From: Elusimicrobiota bacterium
Lineage (GTDB): Bacteria > Elusimicrobiota > Elusimicrobia > FEN-1173
Assembly (NCBI GenBank): GCA_016715645.1
Contig: JADJZR010000003.1
Coordinates: forward strand, 291,265 to 355,264
Length of the DNA stretch: 64,000 nucleotides
Direction: 5' to 3'
Below the pieces are notes generated by a model. The model made no database searches and was not told the DNA's origin. It saw nothing but the letters and a program-made list of their open reading frames with translations. The translations under genes and the position numbers were made by a program. Below, in pieces: positions 63,460 through 64,000 of the stretch (the stretch's first letter is position 1; the number at the start of each line of letters is the position of its first letter).

Positions 63460-64000
63460 TTAGAGGTCGAACAGCATCTCCTGGTACGTGGGCACCGGCC
63501 AGAAATCGCCCGGCAACAGGGATTCCAGGGCATCGATGTCTTTTCGCAGGTCCGCTTGGGCCGTGAAAACGCTATCGTGGAAGGCCTTCGCCTTTTTGTG
63601 AACATCTTCCGTGGCGTTGGCTTTGGCCGTGGCGGATTCGAGGGCCGCCAGCTTTTTGGATGCCGACAGCAACAGTTCGTTGATTTTCGCCAAAATCCCG
63701 GCCGGCACGGTTGTGTCGGCTCCGGCGGATTTGAGAGCGTTCACTGTTTCGGCCAACTCGCCTGTGTAGGCGATGACGGAGGGAATATATTGACCTCGGG
63801 TCATCTGTAAGGCGCATCGAGCTTCGATGTTGATGTGCTTGGCATACTGTTCCAGGGAAATCTCGTATCGGGAATGAATTTCCCGGCCCGTAAGAACTTT
63901 GTACTTTTCGAACAGGGAAACGGTGCTGTCGTTCGCCAAGGCCCCATAGGCTTCCACAGCCGACGAAATGTTGGGCAAACCCCGTTTAGCGGCTTCTTTG
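63460..64000 (-). CDS. glnN: Type III glutamine synthetase (C-terminal part)
   Basis: The frame is open through the right edge, so only the C-terminal 179 residues are visible. They read KRGLPNISSAVEAYGALAND, then KYKVLTGREIHSRYEISLEQ and YAKHINIEARCALQMTRGQY and end GDFWPVPTYQEMLFDL. The HSRYEI motif, the IEARC-A helix and the WP-x-P-TY-x-ELLF-like end are characteristic of the GlnN family, long glutamine synthetases of Bacteroidetes, cyanobacteria and others. It makes glutamine from glutamate and ammonia. The catalytic core lies outside the window. Confidence 0.9.
   Translation of the reverse strand, partial: KEAAKRGLPNISSAVEAYGALANDSTVSLFEKYKVLTGREIHSRYEISLEQYAKHINIEARCALQMTRGQYIPSVIAYTGELAETVNALKSAGADTTVPAGILAKINELLLSASKKLAALESATAKANATEDVHKKAKAFHDSVFTAQADLRKDIDALESLLPGDFWPVPTYQEMLFDL

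Overview
The window looks like a chromosomal segment of a GC-rich, Gram-negative (diderm) bacterium. The envelope genes (BamA, TamB, LolD/LolC-E, a heptosyltransferase-like GT9) require an outer membrane. The gene repertoire and order (SpoVG beside IspE, glmU-prs-ctc-pth, a type III glutamine synthetase, a fused indolepyruvate:ferredoxin oxidoreductase, DUF3015 and DUF2914 proteins) suggest an environmental member of Elusimicrobiota or a neighbouring phylum. That placement is inference from gene content; no rRNA is present to test it. Most genes are on the minus strand in tightly packed operons; the plus-strand exceptions are a GT9, an alpha/beta hydrolase, aconitase, a GT2 and the IS element.

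Layout, left to right: a WecG/TagA-like start running off the left edge; smc; DUF2914 protein; GT9 (+); a polymorphic-toxin locus (5505-10487) with one full-length secreted toxin, its Imm74-type immunity gene and a trail of orphan toxin-tip/immunity cassettes, some frameshifted; xseB-xseA and an unknown gene with a mobile repeat inserted in frame at its 5' end; M1 aminopeptidase with HEAT repeats; the block clpB-pth-rplY-prs-glmU (transcribed glmU first); small envelope or periplasmic proteins; a lipoprotein hydrolase and a DUF4105 protein; aconitase (+, frameshifted); fused IOR; recN-nadK-HD-GYP regulator; GT39; rimI-TPR-ispE-spoVG, with ispE carrying an internal deletion; GT2 (+); clpC-tamB-bamA; lysS-lolC/E-lolD-ilvE; two small signalling genes; prfB with a programmed frameshift; an IS element with intact target duplication; a response regulator and Hpt protein; and the 3' end of glnN.

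Three themes cut across the region. First, the toxin locus has the architecture of a contact- or secretion-dependent polymorphic toxin with stored spare tips, and a pair of TTACCG-N2-CGGTAA operators precedes it. Second, a MITE-like repeat family (ends GTAAC-GCTCAGG-CCCTCA, 7-8 bp target duplications) has five copies at gene boundaries; one lies inside a coding sequence and keeps it open. Third, many promoters place the -10 box 6-7 nt before the start codon, which implies leaderless mRNAs, while other genes have GGAGG-type ribosome sites. Frameshifts in acnA and ispE, both normally important genes, may be real or assembly errors and need read-level checks.
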